64,000 bases of DNA from Sitta carolinensis. Lineage: Eukaryota > Chordata > Aves > Passeriformes > Sittidae. The translations under genes and the position numbers were made by a program. Under the pieces are notes generated by a model. The model worked only from the letters and a program-made list of their open reading frames with translations, did no database searches and was not told the DNA's origin. Of this stretch, positions 39,201 through 53,400 are shown piece by piece; position 1 is the first letter of the stretch; each line of letters begins with the position of its first letter. The stretch lies in the NCBI GenBank assembly GCA_032173965.1, contig JAVUNC010000019.1:6758501-6822500 (forward strand), written 5' to 3'.

Positions 39201-42200
39201 TACTGTCCTTATGCAAGGAACCGTGGCTGCAGCAAACTTGGGCCAACATAAACTGGAGATGTTGGCCTTGGGTTAGACCTAACTCTACCCAGCCCTAAAG
39301 GTAGCAAGCCCTAAATCTACCCAGTTCAACCCTGGGATGTTAATGCCTGAGAAGCAAAATGAGCAGAGCAATGGTTGGTGACACAAAAGGGCCTGGAATG
39401 TCCTCCTGATTTTCAAGTTCTTTGTCTCTGTTTTTCTTTCCATGTTGCCCTCTGTTTGAAACTGCAGAGTCTAAGCAGGGATTACCTGTGTTTGCAGTCA
39501 CTAATCAGAGATCATGTGGATATTTGGAGCAGGCAATTAGAGGAAGCATGACTGGAGGACATGCCCAGGCACAACACATGTACTCCTAGGACTCTCTGGT
39601 CAGCTCTCACTTCACAGGGAGCTCTGACTCTTAGCTGAGGTCCCCAGAGTATGCAGGGTAAATAATGCTTAATAAAGAGATAACAATTTTTTTTAATCCT
39701 CTGGAGAGGGGAGGGATCAGATTGTGGTCCCTTAGCATTTGTTGATATCCCATTATTAAAAATGCTGAAGAAAAAGTCCCATGTTAAGGGTGGTATGAAG
39801 GGCTGGAACTTGGTACCTGAAGCTGGTGCAACATTTGCAATGCAGTGAAGAGGAGATGAAGAAAAGAGATAATAATTTTGGCAGATTTTGTCAGGAATAA
39901 GCAAATGTTAAAGCAGCATGAGAGCAACTCAGGAAGAGGATGCGTTTTGCCCTGAGATATCTCAGAAAAGTTGACTCAGGATTCAGTATCAATTTGCTGC
40001 ATAAGATTTTAATTACAATGCATACCAAACCTCTATTAAATTAAAGTTGCAAGCAATGCTGTTTATGAGATTCCCATTTGAAAAGTTATTCCCCAGTGCC
40101 CAAGACAAATTCTTTTCATCAGTGTAGGACAAGGACAACTCTTCAAAATACAATTAGCTGCAGACTTCATTTGATTACATTCATTAAATACAGTGTGTAT
40201 GGTGGGGTTTAACAGCATGCTCTACCTGCTCTAAGTACAGCATGTTCCAGCTTATTTGCTGTCTCAATAAAAACCACACGATAAAAACAACAAGGACTGT
40301 GTTGGCAATATTAAATTATTATCCTATTATTGCACTCTAGCAGAGTGAACTGGGAACAGTGCTGAGAACTCGTTTCTGCCTTGCCCTGGAAGCATGGGTA
40401 AATACCTTCACCTCTCTTTTCCTTTTTCTCATTTGCAAAAGGAATACTGGCCTTTTTTGTGAAGAGTTATGTGTAAGTACGATGTTGAAACTAACAGTTC
40501 AGCTCCATTTGACCTGAAACATTCATTTAAACTAGCCACCCTCGTCTCCCTTCCTTTTCAGAAAAAAGAAACTGGATGCTTCAAGATGAGATGCAGCTCA
40601 TCTCCCTAAAAGGCCTGTGTTGGCATGAGATGCACCTTATTATTTCCACTGTCTGTAAATGGCTCTGGGCAGCTGCCTCAGATGGGGATGAATATAAAGA
40701 AAAAGCTCCCCCTTTGTCTCGTTCCCTCCACAAGGCGTGTGTTGTGCCTGGCCAAGCATTTCGATCACGTTTCCTTTCATTACCTGGCCACAATGTCTGC
40801 ACACCCCGGGCTCCCCTGTGCTCACCACCTCAATGCCCACATTCATTTTTAAAGCAAGCACTGTGCATTGTTTATGAAAACAGTGTAAGGAACTAATTAA
40901 CTTTCCTCCTTTTTCTCCTTTTTTTTTTTTCGATCTTTTAAAATTTTTCCGTAGGCTGCGTGGCTCCTACCAGAACTTGAACGGAGGCTACCTTTCAGAT
41001 GCTTTAGTGGACCTCACAGGTGGAGTCCAAGTGCAGTTCTCATTGAAGGATCCACCTCCTGATCTGGAGGAGATCCTGAAAGCAGCTGACAAATCTCAGT
41101 GCCTCATGGGGTGCAGCACCTCAGTCCAGGTGAGTCGAAGGGCTGGTCACATGCCTCTCTTGGTTTAGTGTGTTTGCACAAAGGTTGCTCTTTGGAGGGG
41201 AAAAGGAAGTCCATAATCACTCTGTAAAATAGTTACAGTTTATGGGTGCCCGAAGGATCTTGGCAGCAGAAAGTAGATAAGATTCTTTGATAAGGACAGT
41301 AAAGGCATTTGGGTGGATGTGGATGGATTGGTCTGTCGGAGAGGGGGCTGTGGCTTCTCTCCTGGCTAATTCCAGGGCAGTAGAGTGGTGTCCCCTTCCA
41401 GCAGACCTGATTTCGACCTCGTAACTTTGTGATCAACTCTGGCAAGGCCAAAACACACCTCTCTTCTGTAAGAGGATGCAGTTATCTCATTGTGGTTAGC
41501 AGGCTTACTGGTATTTATGCTGGGAAGTTGTAAAAGGCTTTGTGATACTCAGCGAGTACATTTGATAAAATATCTCCGAGGCTTCCCTTACAGCGTGTGG
41601 AATGTGACTGCAAAGTGTGTGACATTGCCCCTGTGATGCAAGCTTCCAGGAAGCCTGGCTGCTGCAAACTAGCCAAGAACTATTCCCTCAGCTCAGGCAG
41701 GTGACCTGGCTGTGAATGGCAGGGAATGGCTGCAGTCCCTCAGTCTGACTGCAAACCACTCAGTCCAGGTCATTCTGCAGTTGCAGCTGCTCTGAACCAT
41801 GGAAGAACTTGCAAAGAAGTGTAGATCTGTAGCTTTGTTAAATTTCCTGGCTTGCTTATGGCTGCAGTGGGAACAACAGTCCCATTCTTTTGGAGTATCC
41901 CAGTGTCAGAGATACTGCTGTGGTCATACCTGAGGCTTTGTTTAGTGCTGTGGCAAATGACAGTTCTGGGAGCTGGTGGCTGTGCCTTTACAGTGTGGCA
42001 GAGATCTAAAAGCTGTGCTTTCTCCCTTCTGCAGTCAAGGAGGAACATAGAGCTGAGGAATGGGATTGTACAGGGTCATGCCTACACTGTCACAGGAGCT
42101 GTGAAGGTAAGGTCAAGGACTCGTTCCTGCCTGGAGATCTTGTACTGATCACCCACTACAGGGCAGTTGCACTGCTGTTTCACTTAGAGTGATCTGAATT

Positions 42201-45200
42201 AGCTTCACACTTAGGGGGGGTTGTTGAAAGCACATAGTTCAAATTTCAAGAGGTGGGAGGGCTCTTGCATAACAAAAAGAGGTAGGCTATCTGAATCCAT
42301 ATTATTTCCTAATGGAAAATGCAACTTAAATTTACTTCTGTTTTGGGACACTTCAGCAGCAAATACAACATTGCTAGAGATTTTCATTCCATGCTGACTC
42401 TTAAAAATGTCCTTTTGTATTTCAAATGCAAGCAGAAGCACTGGCTGAAAGGGTGGGATTTGTCATATGATGCAAATCTACATTTGTTCAGCTCAATCAC
42501 AAGCTGCCAAAAATCACTGTGTGAGAAGTAAATCGCTGGTTCAAGAACAGCATTTCTCCATCTTTTAAAGCTGTTGTACTCATGTAGAACTGCTCCTGGG
42601 TGAATATTAATATTGATGATCTGAGAACCAATTTATCACATGGATCAAAAGAAATTAAGGAATTTTTACAGCCAGAAGTCAGAACATGGCTTAGCCCAGT
42701 AAGCTGTAGTGCACACAGGGAGAGTTAACAGTGAAGAAGGAAACCAAACAATAGCTATGCTGTCAAGCAAGATAGCGACAAAACATTTGAATCTTGGAAC
42801 CTGAAGTAATTTGGAAAGGGGATGTTACTTTCCCTGAGCTATTTTCTGCCTTATCCCTCTCTCTCTGTTGGTTTTGTCTGTGAGCTTGGCTTTGGTTCAT
42901 GTCCCCTCATGCCATGGCATGCTTGGTGCTGTCATCACAGCCAGCATGCTGCTTCTTGGAGAACACTTGCTTGTAGCCAAGGGGCTACAAAATGGAAAGG
43001 TGGCGGTTGCCAAGCTACAGAGAAGGTCCCAGCTGTCTGTTTGCAGTGCAGGGGCAGAAGGGTCCCCAATTCTGTTGGAGGAGAAGCAGGCTGTTCCAGC
43101 TTCCTGCTGCTCCTGGTGTGTGCATAGAGGAGAAACAGCCTTTGCCCCGCTTAAGTGCCAAGACATCCAAGGGGTTGTCCCAAGGGGAAATGATTAGAGG
43201 CTGGGCCTTTTCCTGGGAAGAGATTGCCATGGTATTGTTTCCAACACCACCTGTGTGCATATGGAGAGCCAGAAAAAGTTTGCTTCTCCTTTCCACTTCC
43301 ACCATTTTGGCTTCACTGGCAAAAGTTAATTGCTTCTGACTTAAATCAGTGGCAGCAAAAGGAGGAAAGCACCAGAAACCTCAGCTGTTGCAAACCACAG
43401 TATTATAGCTCCAGACCCACAGATTCTGTTTATCATCAGCTTTCTGTGCTGACTGTTGGCTTTCACTCCAGGCAGTCTGGTGACCTCGTTCCTCAAAGTC
43501 TCTGTCTTTGCTGACTCACAGCATCAGATGTGCAGAATTAGGCACCGGAATTTCCCAAGGCTGTTGAATTCATGCAGTGTGACAGGAATGCTGCTGCTTC
43601 TCTCTGTGTCAGCTATTCACTATCCTCAGGAAAGCAAAATGGGCGCAGTTTTCTCTCTCACATCATTCCTTTGCAATGTAGCAGAAGGCACTGATTTTTC
43701 AGTGCTGGGAAAATGAGATCAGAGATTAAATCTGGTCTCTAAGGTGTAGAGGAAGTTCCATTTTATTTGCCTTCTCTTCACTGAATGTCACAATTGTGAA
43801 AAGCTGTGACTGAGTTGGTTTTTCTTTCCTCTTTACAGATCCCCTACAAGAATGGCTGGAAACATATCATCAGGATCTGGAATCCGTGGGGCCATGGGGA
43901 GTGGAAGGGGCCCTGGAGCGATCAGTAGGGTCTTAAAGCTTTAATGTCATAGAGAATCAAACTTTTAGAAGAACCTCTGCCCTGCACCCATTTTAACAAA
44001 ACAGATATTTCCAAATCAGTTAATTGTAATTATTTCCATCCGCGTAGCGACTGCTCACAGAAATCCAGTCCAGGGAAAACTAATGCAGCCTTGCTAGGCT
44101 CAGGTGTCCCTTCTTGTCTGTGTGCATGCATTTTACCCCGTGCATAATTCTACATAAGTCACAGATGAAGGAGTTCTTATTTCCTGGAGTAAGTTCTGAC
44201 CAAGTCCTTAGATGCTGGCTGGCTGCTTCTATTGAATTCTCCTGCTGCAATCACATATCCACCTTCTTCCTCCTCCTTCTGCTCCCATGAGTCTGACTCT
44301 GGGAAGAGGATGGTTCAATGAGTCCATGGAGCAGGCCAGTATTGAACACAGAGGGACGGAAAGGGTCCTTGGTTATTCCAAAGGCAAAGTGCCAGGGGAT
44401 GGCTTGAACTAATCTTTTGGATCCTTCCTGCAACTTTGAGGGTGCTGCCTGTGTGGATCATCTAAGATCTCTTTCCTAAAGAAAGGAATTATATGGACTG
44501 CAGCAGTGTTTTGTAAATAAATAGATCTTAGTTTTCCTCTTGGAGTTGCATCTGTGTTTCCATGATTAGAGAGATGTTCTTGTGCCACCCTTAGGTTATT
44601 TAATAGCATCCCACCCCTCCCTGTGGCTAGGACCACACACAAGCACTCTGCTGAGGAAAGCCAGGCTGGACTGCTGCTTCTGGAAGGGTTGGTGGGTTGT
44701 GTAGATGTGTCTAAGGCTGGGATAACAGCTCTCTGCTCAGGCAGCATCCTCCCATCCTTTTGGAAGGGTGAACTACAATCCTAAGTGCAATTGAAATGTC
44801 AGTAGCACGTTCACAGGTAAGCTGCACAGATCAATAAATTATTGATTCGTGTGCTGTTTATTTATCTTAAACTCTGCAGAAAGTACAATTATCACTTAAT
44901 TATAAACATGCTGCTTGGAAACAGCACATTTGACTGGGTAATGTGCTCTCTACATGTGAGTGTAATATCAGTGCTTCAGAATGCTGTGGGGCTTGGTGCC
45001 TCCCTAACCTCTCCAGCATGGGGACAGGTGACCAGGACAACAGGCAGGATTCCCTGCCTCAGGGTGGGCAGCTCAGGCACAGCAAAGGCACAGTTTTATT
45101 TGCTGGCTTTGGCTGTGAAGGTGTCACACAGAGTTCTGTTTCCAATGTGCAGTTTGTTCACTCCCCTGATCCCTCATGACCTGACAGGCTGGTTAGAGGG

Positions 45201-47403
45201 ACAGGCCAAAGATGGAAAATTGTGCCTCACATCTTGTCAGTTTGTTCTTTTTTGCAGCTCTCCTCAATGGGACCGTGTTGAGCCTAAATACAGAGAAGCC
45301 CTCCTCAGAAATAAGGACGATGGAGAATTCTGGTATTTCCCTATTGATCCTTTGTCCACTGGGTTTTGTATTTGCCTTCATTATGGAAAAAGTAATTTTG
45401 GCAGTTCTCTGTTCTTGGTGGTGGCTCAAGGCACCCTGTGTTAGCTCTGTGCAAACAGCAAATTGGAGATTGTCCTGACCCTGTGGTTTCGGAGGAAATA
45501 AGATCTGAAAAAAATGGAATTGGCCAAGATTAAGTGACAGGCTCATGAAAAAAATTAAAAGTGAGAGAAGTGAAAATCCAGCCCTCTGAGACCTGGTCAT
45601 TTTGTCACACTGCCTCTTCTCATAAAGTGTGTGGTTTGAACCTTGGACTGACAGATGCTTGAAGGGGACAGCTGGCTAAGCAGGTCACTGAGCTTGTGCA
45701 CTTGACTGCTCTGCAGGTGCTTGTGGTTTTTCACTGCCTCTGATTGCTCTCAGACACAGCTTAGCCATGCGTGGGCTGTCCCTCAGAAAAACTGATTATT
45801 CAGAAAGTGTGCACGTGCCCTGTGGGGCTCTGAGGAAAGCAGGGCACAGCAGGTGGGTGTGAAATGTAAACTTGAGGCTTGAGTGAAGCATGAGCGTGGG
45901 ACAGAACACTGTGGAGGTACAGAGGCAAGGGACAGTGGCAGAGGTGTGCTGGAGATGGCAGGGCTCCAGCAAGATATCCCTGAACATGCCCTGTGGTTTA
46001 TGAGGGGCAGTTAGGGCAGCCCAAAATGCATTGAGAGCTGAGCTCTTCTGCAAGGTAGCAGCCAGCAGAGCTGCAGGTGCCTGCATTGCTCCCAGCAATC
46101 CCTTTTTAAAGATGTGTGGTGAATGTGGACACCTAACTGGTGTCTTCAGAGACTCACAGAGTGGGTCAGGTTGGAAGAGACCACAGTGGGTGATGTGGTC
46201 CAACCTTCCTGCTCAAGCAGGATCATCCAAGTGCACACAATCATAGGATTATGATAAGATGGTTGTGGAATGCTCCTGTGAGGGACATTCCACTGCCTTT
46301 CTGGGCAACATGTTCCAGCATGTGGTCAGTTGAGCAGTAAAGAAATTCTTCCTCAGGTGGAACTTCCTGTGTATCAGTTTCTGCCCATTCCCTCATCCTA
46401 TTGCCCAGCACTGCTGAGCAGAGCTGGTCCATCCTCCTCACACCCTCCCTTCATTTGAGTTCCCTCTCGAGGCTGAACAGGCCCAGCTCCCTCAGCCTTT
46501 CCTCAGAAGGGAGATGCTCCAGTCCCTTGATCATCTTCACAGCCTCCACTGGGTCTGCTCCAGCAGCTCCAGGTCTCTCCTGTCCTGAGGAGCCCAGAAC
46601 TGCACACAGCACTCCAGATGTGCCTCACCAGGGCTGAGCAGAGGGCCAGGATCACCCCCCTTACCAGCTGGCAATGTTCTTCCATCTTAACCTGAATGAC
46701 AAGATTTTCCTCCTTCTCTGCAGGATGTCCTGTGAGAACTTCCAGGAGCAGTTTTCCTGGCTGTATATATGTAACAACAGCCCAACATTTCTGGACTTTG
46801 GGGACGAGCACTGCACAGCATGGTCCCTGAGCAGCCACAGCAGCCTGTGGAGCCCGGGCCGTCCCACGAGGAGGAGCCGCTACTCCTCAGGTGAGGGATG
46901 CTCAGTCACCCTCTCCTCCCCTCCACTGATGCTTGCAGTGAAACATTCCCTCTGAGCACCGAACTGCAGAAGTATCGATTGCCAGTTGTTAATGCCTGCC
47001 TTTTCCCATCACAGCGCTTATCAGCTAAACAGGCAGAAACAAAGAACGGCACTGGCGGCTCAGTTAAAACGGGAGACTTGTGATTTAGGAACCCTGGACT
47101 CTTGAAGTCAAAATGAGCTTGTGTATCTTCTTTCAGCCGGTTGCAGTAGGTGTTACTATTGACCTCATCAGAAAGTCTGGTCTGGCAAATATGCTGTTGA
47201 TTTTGCAGAGCTAAAAGTACTCTGAAATAAATGGATATGGAATAGAAAAATTGTGCTACAAAGCTCTATTTTTTTTTAAGGTAAAAAGGTCTTTGGGCTG
47301 ATAAGACCAGTGGGTTTACTGCCTGTGCAGGAACTCTTCTGGCATTGTAAGCTCCAATCAGTAGTAGTGTATTTTTATGTTTTTATCTTAACTTATTTTC
47401 TCT

Positions 47404-47469
<66 letters not shown>

Positions 47470-50400
47470 GCTGCATCAGTGTTTGGGCTTTGTGTTTTTA
47501 ATCTAGGATAGTAGTATCTGAGCAGTGAAGACGCTTCTTTTTTTCTCAAATGATGATCCTTGACTTAGCAGCAAACAGGTTTTGCCTTACAGATTTCAGG
47601 CTCCTGCTCCTAACCTGATCACCAGGTGTCAAGGTGTGATACCAAAACAATGCCTGTACTGCTGCCCAGCACCTGAGCAAGAAGATGCAGGGGTTGAACT
47701 GAGAGTGTGCAGGCAGAGCCATTTTCCTTGGAGCTGTGTTTTCCAACAGCCCTCTAGTAAAGTCCCTGTCCGAGTACAATCATTCTAATTTGCATCTTTC
47801 AAGGCCACCCAACACAGGGATCTGGCTTAGATTCTACTCTGCTGCCATCTCAGTTCTTTTTTCACAGTTTGGGCACTTCCTTGCTTTTTTTAAAATCAGG
47901 AATGCTTCCTGTTAACCAAAGCCTTGGCCAAGAAGTAGCTGTTTCCCTCTGGTGCTGGACATTGTCTGTCCATCACGAACATTAACAGGAGGGAAGGAGA
48001 GGCTAGCTTTGCACCCTTTTGTCCTTTTCTATGTGTTTATCATCTCAAAGCCACTGGGTCAGGTGCCTGATTAAGAGCCACTGCTTTTCTGCTACTGGGA
48101 AAGTGTGCTGGGAAAGGTGAAGCAGATGCAGGGGGGTTGAGAAATCCACATGACTTTGCCAGAGATTTCTAAAATGATAAATGTGCAATTAGTTTGCCTC
48201 CAGATGCCTCAACTTCTAGTGCTAGTGTGGAGACTGCAGTGCTCTGTTGCATTGAAAGGATCTCAGGGCAGTGACTGCCTGATCCTCTGGGTCCACGCTA
48301 GCAAGATCTTACATAATAGGCTGCTGCTGGAACATCCCTGTGCCTACTGTTAACCTAATAACACTTTCTCAGCAGGTGCAGCTTCAACAAACCCTCAGTA
48401 TTTTTTCAAAGTGCTAGATCACGACCCAAAAACCTATAATGTAGCAATTTCACTCATGCAAAAACACGCTGAGCATGTGCAGGATGAAAAAAACCTGAAG
48501 ATTGGCTTTTTCATCACCACGGTAAGCACAATCAGATATCAGGTAGGCACTGTTGTTGCTTATGTGGTTTATTTTACCTGTATGTGGGAATGAAAGACTG
48601 AATTGCCTTTTGCTCTGTTAAAAAGTCAGTATGTGGTGTGAATTTCTGGATGCCTTCAATTGCAGAAACTCAGAGTAAAAATAGAGTTAAGTAGGCTTAG
48701 TTTCTTTTATTCATGTCTTAAGGAACAAATGTGGCACTTTTAGTTCTGCAGCATCCCAGAATAGCCCTGGAAAACTCAGGGAGTCCCCAGGTTAGAAGAT
48801 GTGCCAGGGCAATATCCTCTGTACCAGCAGTACTGGCAGATGGTCTCTCATTCCCCAAAGTGAGCCTGTCTTACTCATCCTCCTCTTTTCCATCTGAAAA
48901 AAGCTGTGTAGAAACATTTACAAAACACAGGAGAGCCTTTGCTCGAGACCAGTGTAGAGGAAATCCACTCAGATACCTGGGACCTCCACTACAATTTCTC
49001 TGGGTTTTTAACTTGGTGACTGTCCAGGGAGGTGCCTTTTCAAGCTGTTCTCAGAGCATTACCAGGCTTGCTGAAAGCACCTTTGCTAGTGTGGATGGAT
49101 GCTAGCCTTTCCCAAAGTATTTTTGTTGTTGGCTGATGACTGTGGGAGGCTATTGTTCTAAACCCAAAGACTAAAAAGGAAGCAAGGATTGCTATAACCC
49201 TAATTTCTCCTCATTCTCCTCATTACTGAAGGGGTTTGTCCTAGTCCCAGACTTTAAATAATTGATGCCATAAGTTTAACAGCTTCTCATAAAGGAAGAG
49301 TGTGGCTTTGTAACTCATAAAAAAACTGTGTCTGAGAAATAAAAGATGTCATTGAAAGGGCATTCCTCCATCAAGTGGAGCTCACTATCCCTATGGGAGG
49401 AAATCCTCTGTCCTGTGCAGGCATCAAGCCTGCAGGGCTCCATCGGGCCAGCTGTGCCACTCAGAAAGAGCTGCTGCTCCTGGTAAATGGGGAATTGCTC
49501 CTTCTAGCATCCCCAAAAGTCACCAGACATGGAGGTGTCTATGTGCTCTTGCACAATGCACATCCACCTTGATTAGTTACCCAATTTAGGAGAAGGGACC
49601 TTCACTGGGAGGTGATGATATAGGTCTTGGTTCCCTCAAAAAAGGGGTTATTTAATCAGGAAACAGACTAGGAAACAGATTTTCTCTATTCTTGCTTTAT
49701 ATATAATTTTTTCCCCTCCAGTTGATGCTCAGGTGTGTTTTCTCTCTCTTGGTATGAGGCTGATCAAGGATGGATGAACCTCAGTGAGTTTGTCAAGCCT
49801 GGATGATGTGACCTCAGTGGACTGTCAGCCCATAGCTCAGGTCACTTGGGTTACTGACCTTTTGAGTGACCTCCTACAGAGCAGCTGAAGGGCAGGCCCA
49901 GAGCAGAGCCTTACTGGAGGCACCAGGATTACCTGGGCAGTGAGGGCAAGGGAACAGTTGTGCTGTTGTGTCACACCAAAGCTTTTATTAACATAATGGT
50001 ATTGGGGCATACTCACACAGAGCATTATACAGAAAACATTCCCTCATAGACACACACTAAGTATTTTAATATGAGAGCTGCTCTACCAGCTCCTCAGAGC
50101 CAGCCTGGTGTCCTTTCCTGGTAGCAGCAAAAGCCAAGTCCAGGAGCTAAAACTAGAGTGGGTGTGAGTGCCATTCCCTCAGTTTATATCCCAGTGTTCA
50201 CCCTCAGTGCCTGAGGGCAGTCAGAGCATCATTGGGTTGAAGTTTACAAGAGGTTTCTTTGCACAGGGGAGTGCAGTTGGCAAGATTCATGTGGCTTCAC
50301 TCTTCCTCCCTGATCTGCTTTCCCTGCCATGATTCATTGGCAGCATCATCCGTTGTTCAGTACCTTTTGAGATGCATCAAACTGTTGCTGTGAAGTAGAA

Positions 50401-53400
50401 GGAGTATTATCCCTTTGGCAGGATGAGAGGAGAATGCAGTGCAGGGAAGGATGCAAACCAGAATGGACATATCTGATAGCTCTAGGAAGCCTTTGATTAA
50501 ATATAGACGTGGAACACTAATACATGGCTGTGAGGGAAGTTTAATGTTGTGTGATAGAGCTGAGAAATGTATAGAGGCTGATTCTTATCTCACACCGGTT
50601 TTGATTCCATTGAGATATTAATCTGCTTCTGCTTTTTACCAGAAGGAATGTGGAATAAGGCTCAAAAGTGGGGGAAAAAAGGTATTACACCATTTATTTC
50701 CTTGCAGCAGTGCCCATTTTTATCTGCTCAAGATTTGACCCATAATACTTGGCAGTCTGTGTACCTCCCAGCCGTCTGTAACAGTAGTCATCCTATTTTT
50801 TTTCCCCTTCCAAAATAGCAGTTTTATGTTATTGTCTCCCAAAGGCATGGCTCATAAATAACTCTGCCACGCTGTATAACCATTCTAAATGGAATTTATA
50901 CACGCTGATATATTTTGGGGAATATGTTAAGGAAGGCTTTTTTATTATTCTATCTTTACATGTCATCATAGTAATAGCTGTTGCATTATATTTGTTTCAT
51001 CTCAGCAAAAATATACTGGAATAACAGATGAAAGATCAGAATACTCAGTTTTCTTGTGACACTTGAGGGTTTGGACTGGGATTCTTGAAGCATTGTCATC
51101 TGGGTGACATGCTTAGAGGGCTCTCTGACCTCTTTGAGTCACAGAAGATCATAGGGAATTTTTTAGTAATAGTATTCATCCTTGATTCCTTCGTGAACTC
51201 CAGTCTGCTTAATGTTAATTGAAGTTCTCTTCAAATTTCCTTACATTCATTTTGGCTTCTGTTTCTTTCAGTTTCTCCATTTTTGAGCAACTTGGGTATG
51301 TCCTTGAAAAAAGTCTGTCCCCTGGATGGGCTTTTCAGGCCCCTGGGGAGGTGGAGGCGTGATGGATGCAGTGTGTATTCCGAGAGGTGTGGGAATGGAA
51401 GGCTGCTGTGAGTGTGCTCCTGATTTACTTTGGTTCCTAACAGGAAGATAGCCAGCTGTATTTTTCTTTCAGGAGAACTCCAGAGTTCTGAAGCAGATCT
51501 TTATCCGGACTCGAGATGTGACCAGCTACTTTATCTTGAGCCCAGGAACCTATGGCATTGTTCCTGCTGCAACGGAGGACCAAGAATTCGAATTTCTCTT
51601 ACGGGTTTTCATAAAGAATCAAGACTACCATGAGTAAGACGACATGCACTCCTTAAAGGCCCCAGACTCACAGTGTGCTGGGAATTAACTATTTAATGTC
51701 AAGATAACTGATGTGGCAATTTGCTTTTAGTGTATCCTTGGAGGGTGGGGAAGGCACAGAGGAGTGTAAAGCACTGTTGAGGGGGATCAAGTGTACAGTC
51801 AGCTGCACCGGGGTGGCCACTGCAGAGCAGGGCAGGAGCTCATCTGCAGCCACCAAGGGTCCCAGCTTTGGTACAAAGAGCCACACAGGGGAGCAATAAT
51901 TGTGATATTTGTCCTCTACCCGCGATTGTGGGGACGTTTTTCTTTGCTGAAAGGAGGACTGGGAGCTTGTTTTTCCTAATTCTTAACAGCTGCTCAGCAG
52001 TTTCTTATGTTCTGCTGGCTGGATGCCAGATGGATCATGTCCCATTCTCCTCGGAGTGGGACCTGGAGAAGCCAAGAGCAGTGAAAGGCCTTGATCCTTT
52101 CACTCAGCCACCTCATAGACAGGCAGGGCTCCCTGTAGGCATGAGAGCAGCCGTCAAGATAATTTAGTGGAACAATGGTATCTGAGTTCATGCAAAGGCA
52201 GTATTACCACACACACACATTTACATTACCATGTGAATATTTGGGTGTGGTTTACTCCAGGTAAGCAAGCTTTGAGTCCCAGCATTCAGCCTCCCCAAAT
52301 GACCTGCAAACATCACCTGTGCAGTGCCTTCCCTGCAGCAAGCTTTAGAGTGGATGTGATTGCAGCTCTTACCTCACTGGCCCATATCTTAATAATGAGA
52401 TTGCTTTCCAGGCTTTGGCCAATGGCAAAAATAGCCCAGAACCAACTGAGGCAACTCTTGAGTCATGGAAAGCAAACACAAGGAGTCTGTGCTGCAGGCT
52501 GGACTGCCTTCAGCTGGGTGAGTCATGTGTGAGACAGCTCAGCCCTGCAAGTGAGCTTTCCAGGAGAGCCTCTGGCCCTCACAGACCTTCCTGAGCTAAG
52601 CCAAGCGTGGAAATGACCTTCCAGGGGGTCTTTACTTACCTTTACAGATGTTATAAAAATCGAACCTGGCTTGTCTAATTTCTCTAGTAAAAGAAAAGCT
52701 CGAGTACTGAATGTGGCTGCTAAGTGTGTCTTAAAAATGGTAGACCTGGCCCAGTTTCAGGCAGTCTGCAGACATTTAGATGTTGCCTTTTAATAGCCTG
52801 GATGCTGTTTTTATTCCTGACTGTTAAGATGGGCAAAGAGAAAGGAGGTGAACAATTTCTGTGGCTCAAGGCAGGGCAGCCTTGTGTTCTGTGTAGTAAA
52901 ATTAGTCCTGGCTTGCTCAGGGTGAGCCAAGCTACCCTTTTTCTGCTGTGGTGCCAACAGAGCTGGTTTGGGGCAGGCAGTGACCCCAGAGCAGCTGGAG
53001 ACTCAGACCTGTCTGTGCCTGTTTGCACAGAGACCCAGGACTGGTGCAGCCTTGTCTGAACTGGGCCAGGCTGGGTGCTGAGCATCCTGTGGGGCTGGGG
53101 GCTGGGTGGGTGCTGCTGGTGGTGCCTGCCTTCCACCACGGCTGCAGATCAATGCCCTGGAAAGGCCTCCTCCTTCCCAGTCTGATTCTTGTATCTCTTT
53201 TATAGGAACTTAAACTCCCCAACCAGCCCAGTGCTGCCGATGGTAAGAGTCTGAAAACTGGTGTAGGTTCTGGTGGGGATCATTTGGTCACCTTTACTGA
53301 CTCCATCTGCTCTTTTCTCCCTTTCCCACCCACTACTGTCCCAGAGTTTGTGTCCCTTGCTGGGAGGGCAGGACACCTCTCTGGAGAGATGGGCATCACA

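Noticed and set aside
44842..45444. 200-codon open frame on the plus strand
   Set aside because: It runs through intron 7 into exon 8 in a different frame from the calpain, and no family is recognised.
50708..50815. Candidate microexon in intron 10 after a CTTGCAG acceptor
   Set aside because: The frame is open, but there is no good donor and no similarity to the domain III loop.
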